Source of the DNA: Tillus elongatus
Lineage: Eukaryota > Arthropoda > Insecta > Coleoptera > Cleridae
Reading direction: 5' to 3'
NCBI GenBank assembly: GCA_964006375.1
Contig: OZ023262.1
Span: 194,929,907-194,993,906, forward strand
DNA: 64,000 nucleotides
The notes beneath the pieces were generated by a model. It was not told the DNA's origin, ran no database searches, and saw only the letters and a program-made list of their open reading frames with translations. Positions within the stretch are counted from its first letter, which is position 1. Each line of letters opens with the position of its first letter. The translations under genes and the position numbers were made by a program. Below are positions 62,711 through 64,000 of the stretch, piece by piece.

Positions 62711-64000
<1,290 letters not shown>

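Overview
The window looks like intergenic DNA from an AT-rich animal genome, most likely an invertebrate and probably an arthropod. The evidence is a BEL/Pao retrotransposon, Penelope-like elements (PLEs), Tc1/mariner-, hAT- and P-type transposase remnants, tRNA-derived SINEs, and at least sixteen long (TA)n arrays. I cannot name the species. I found no convincing host protein gene. Nearly everything recognisable is mobile or repetitive, and almost all coding sequence is broken. The exception is a structurally complete BEL/Pao element at 53,566-60,082 with 236-bp LTRs that look identical.

Layout, left half. 1.3-2.1 kb: Tc1/mariner-like transposase remnant. 2.95-3.64 kb: first copy of an abundant (TA)n-bearing repeat, here called the TA-family. 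4.3-6.85 kb: decayed virus-like morphogenesis module with a PLA2-like protein, a basic GLYL peptide, an adenain-like protease and capsid-like reading frames. 7.1-8.5 kb: PLE and LINE fragments. 9.65-12.04 kb: second Tc1/mariner-like element with ~300-bp inverted repeats. 12.04-15.7 kb: LINE, TA-family, 5S-derived, MITE and PLE-end fragments. 15.8-16.2 kb: tRNA-SINE. 17.1-18.8 kb: tandem 319-bp units carrying a hammerhead ribozyme (retrozyme-like), broken by a Jockey-type LINE. 18.94-20.91 kb: PLE with inverted terminal repeats that carry a second hammerhead-like motif. 22.5-24.2 kb: LINE on the minus strand. 24.4-26 kb: THAP/P-element-type pseudogene. 27.84-32.28 kb: hAT element with recognisable ends and 8-bp target duplication, containing a nested TA-family copy and a nested mariner-like element.

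Layout, right half. 32.75-34.0 kb: LINE fragment broken up by (TA)n. 34.1-35.7 kb: GC-richer tandem repeats. 36-38.4 kb: SINEs and decayed retrozyme-like pieces. 38.7-40.3 kb: two PLE fragments head to head around a (TA)n array. 40.3-41.3 kb: a palindrome and a 271-bp tandem duplication. 46.8-49.35 kb: a ~540-bp, nearly perfect inverted repeat around TA-family and MITE copies. 50.4-53.5 kb: more TA-family and related repeats. 53.57-60.08 kb: the BEL/Pao element. 60.85-62.71 kb: a TA-family copy whose (TA)n array was split by a PLE.

Three themes link the parts. First, PLE fragments repeatedly abut (TA)n arrays, and in one case the PLE clearly sits inside the array of an older repeat. Second, hammerhead motifs occur both in PLE ends and in separate 319-bp tandem units, which fits PLE-mobilised retrozymes. 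Third, the virus-like module is a relic of a Polinton/adintovirus-like element or a related virus; no polymerase or integrase of that type is visible here.
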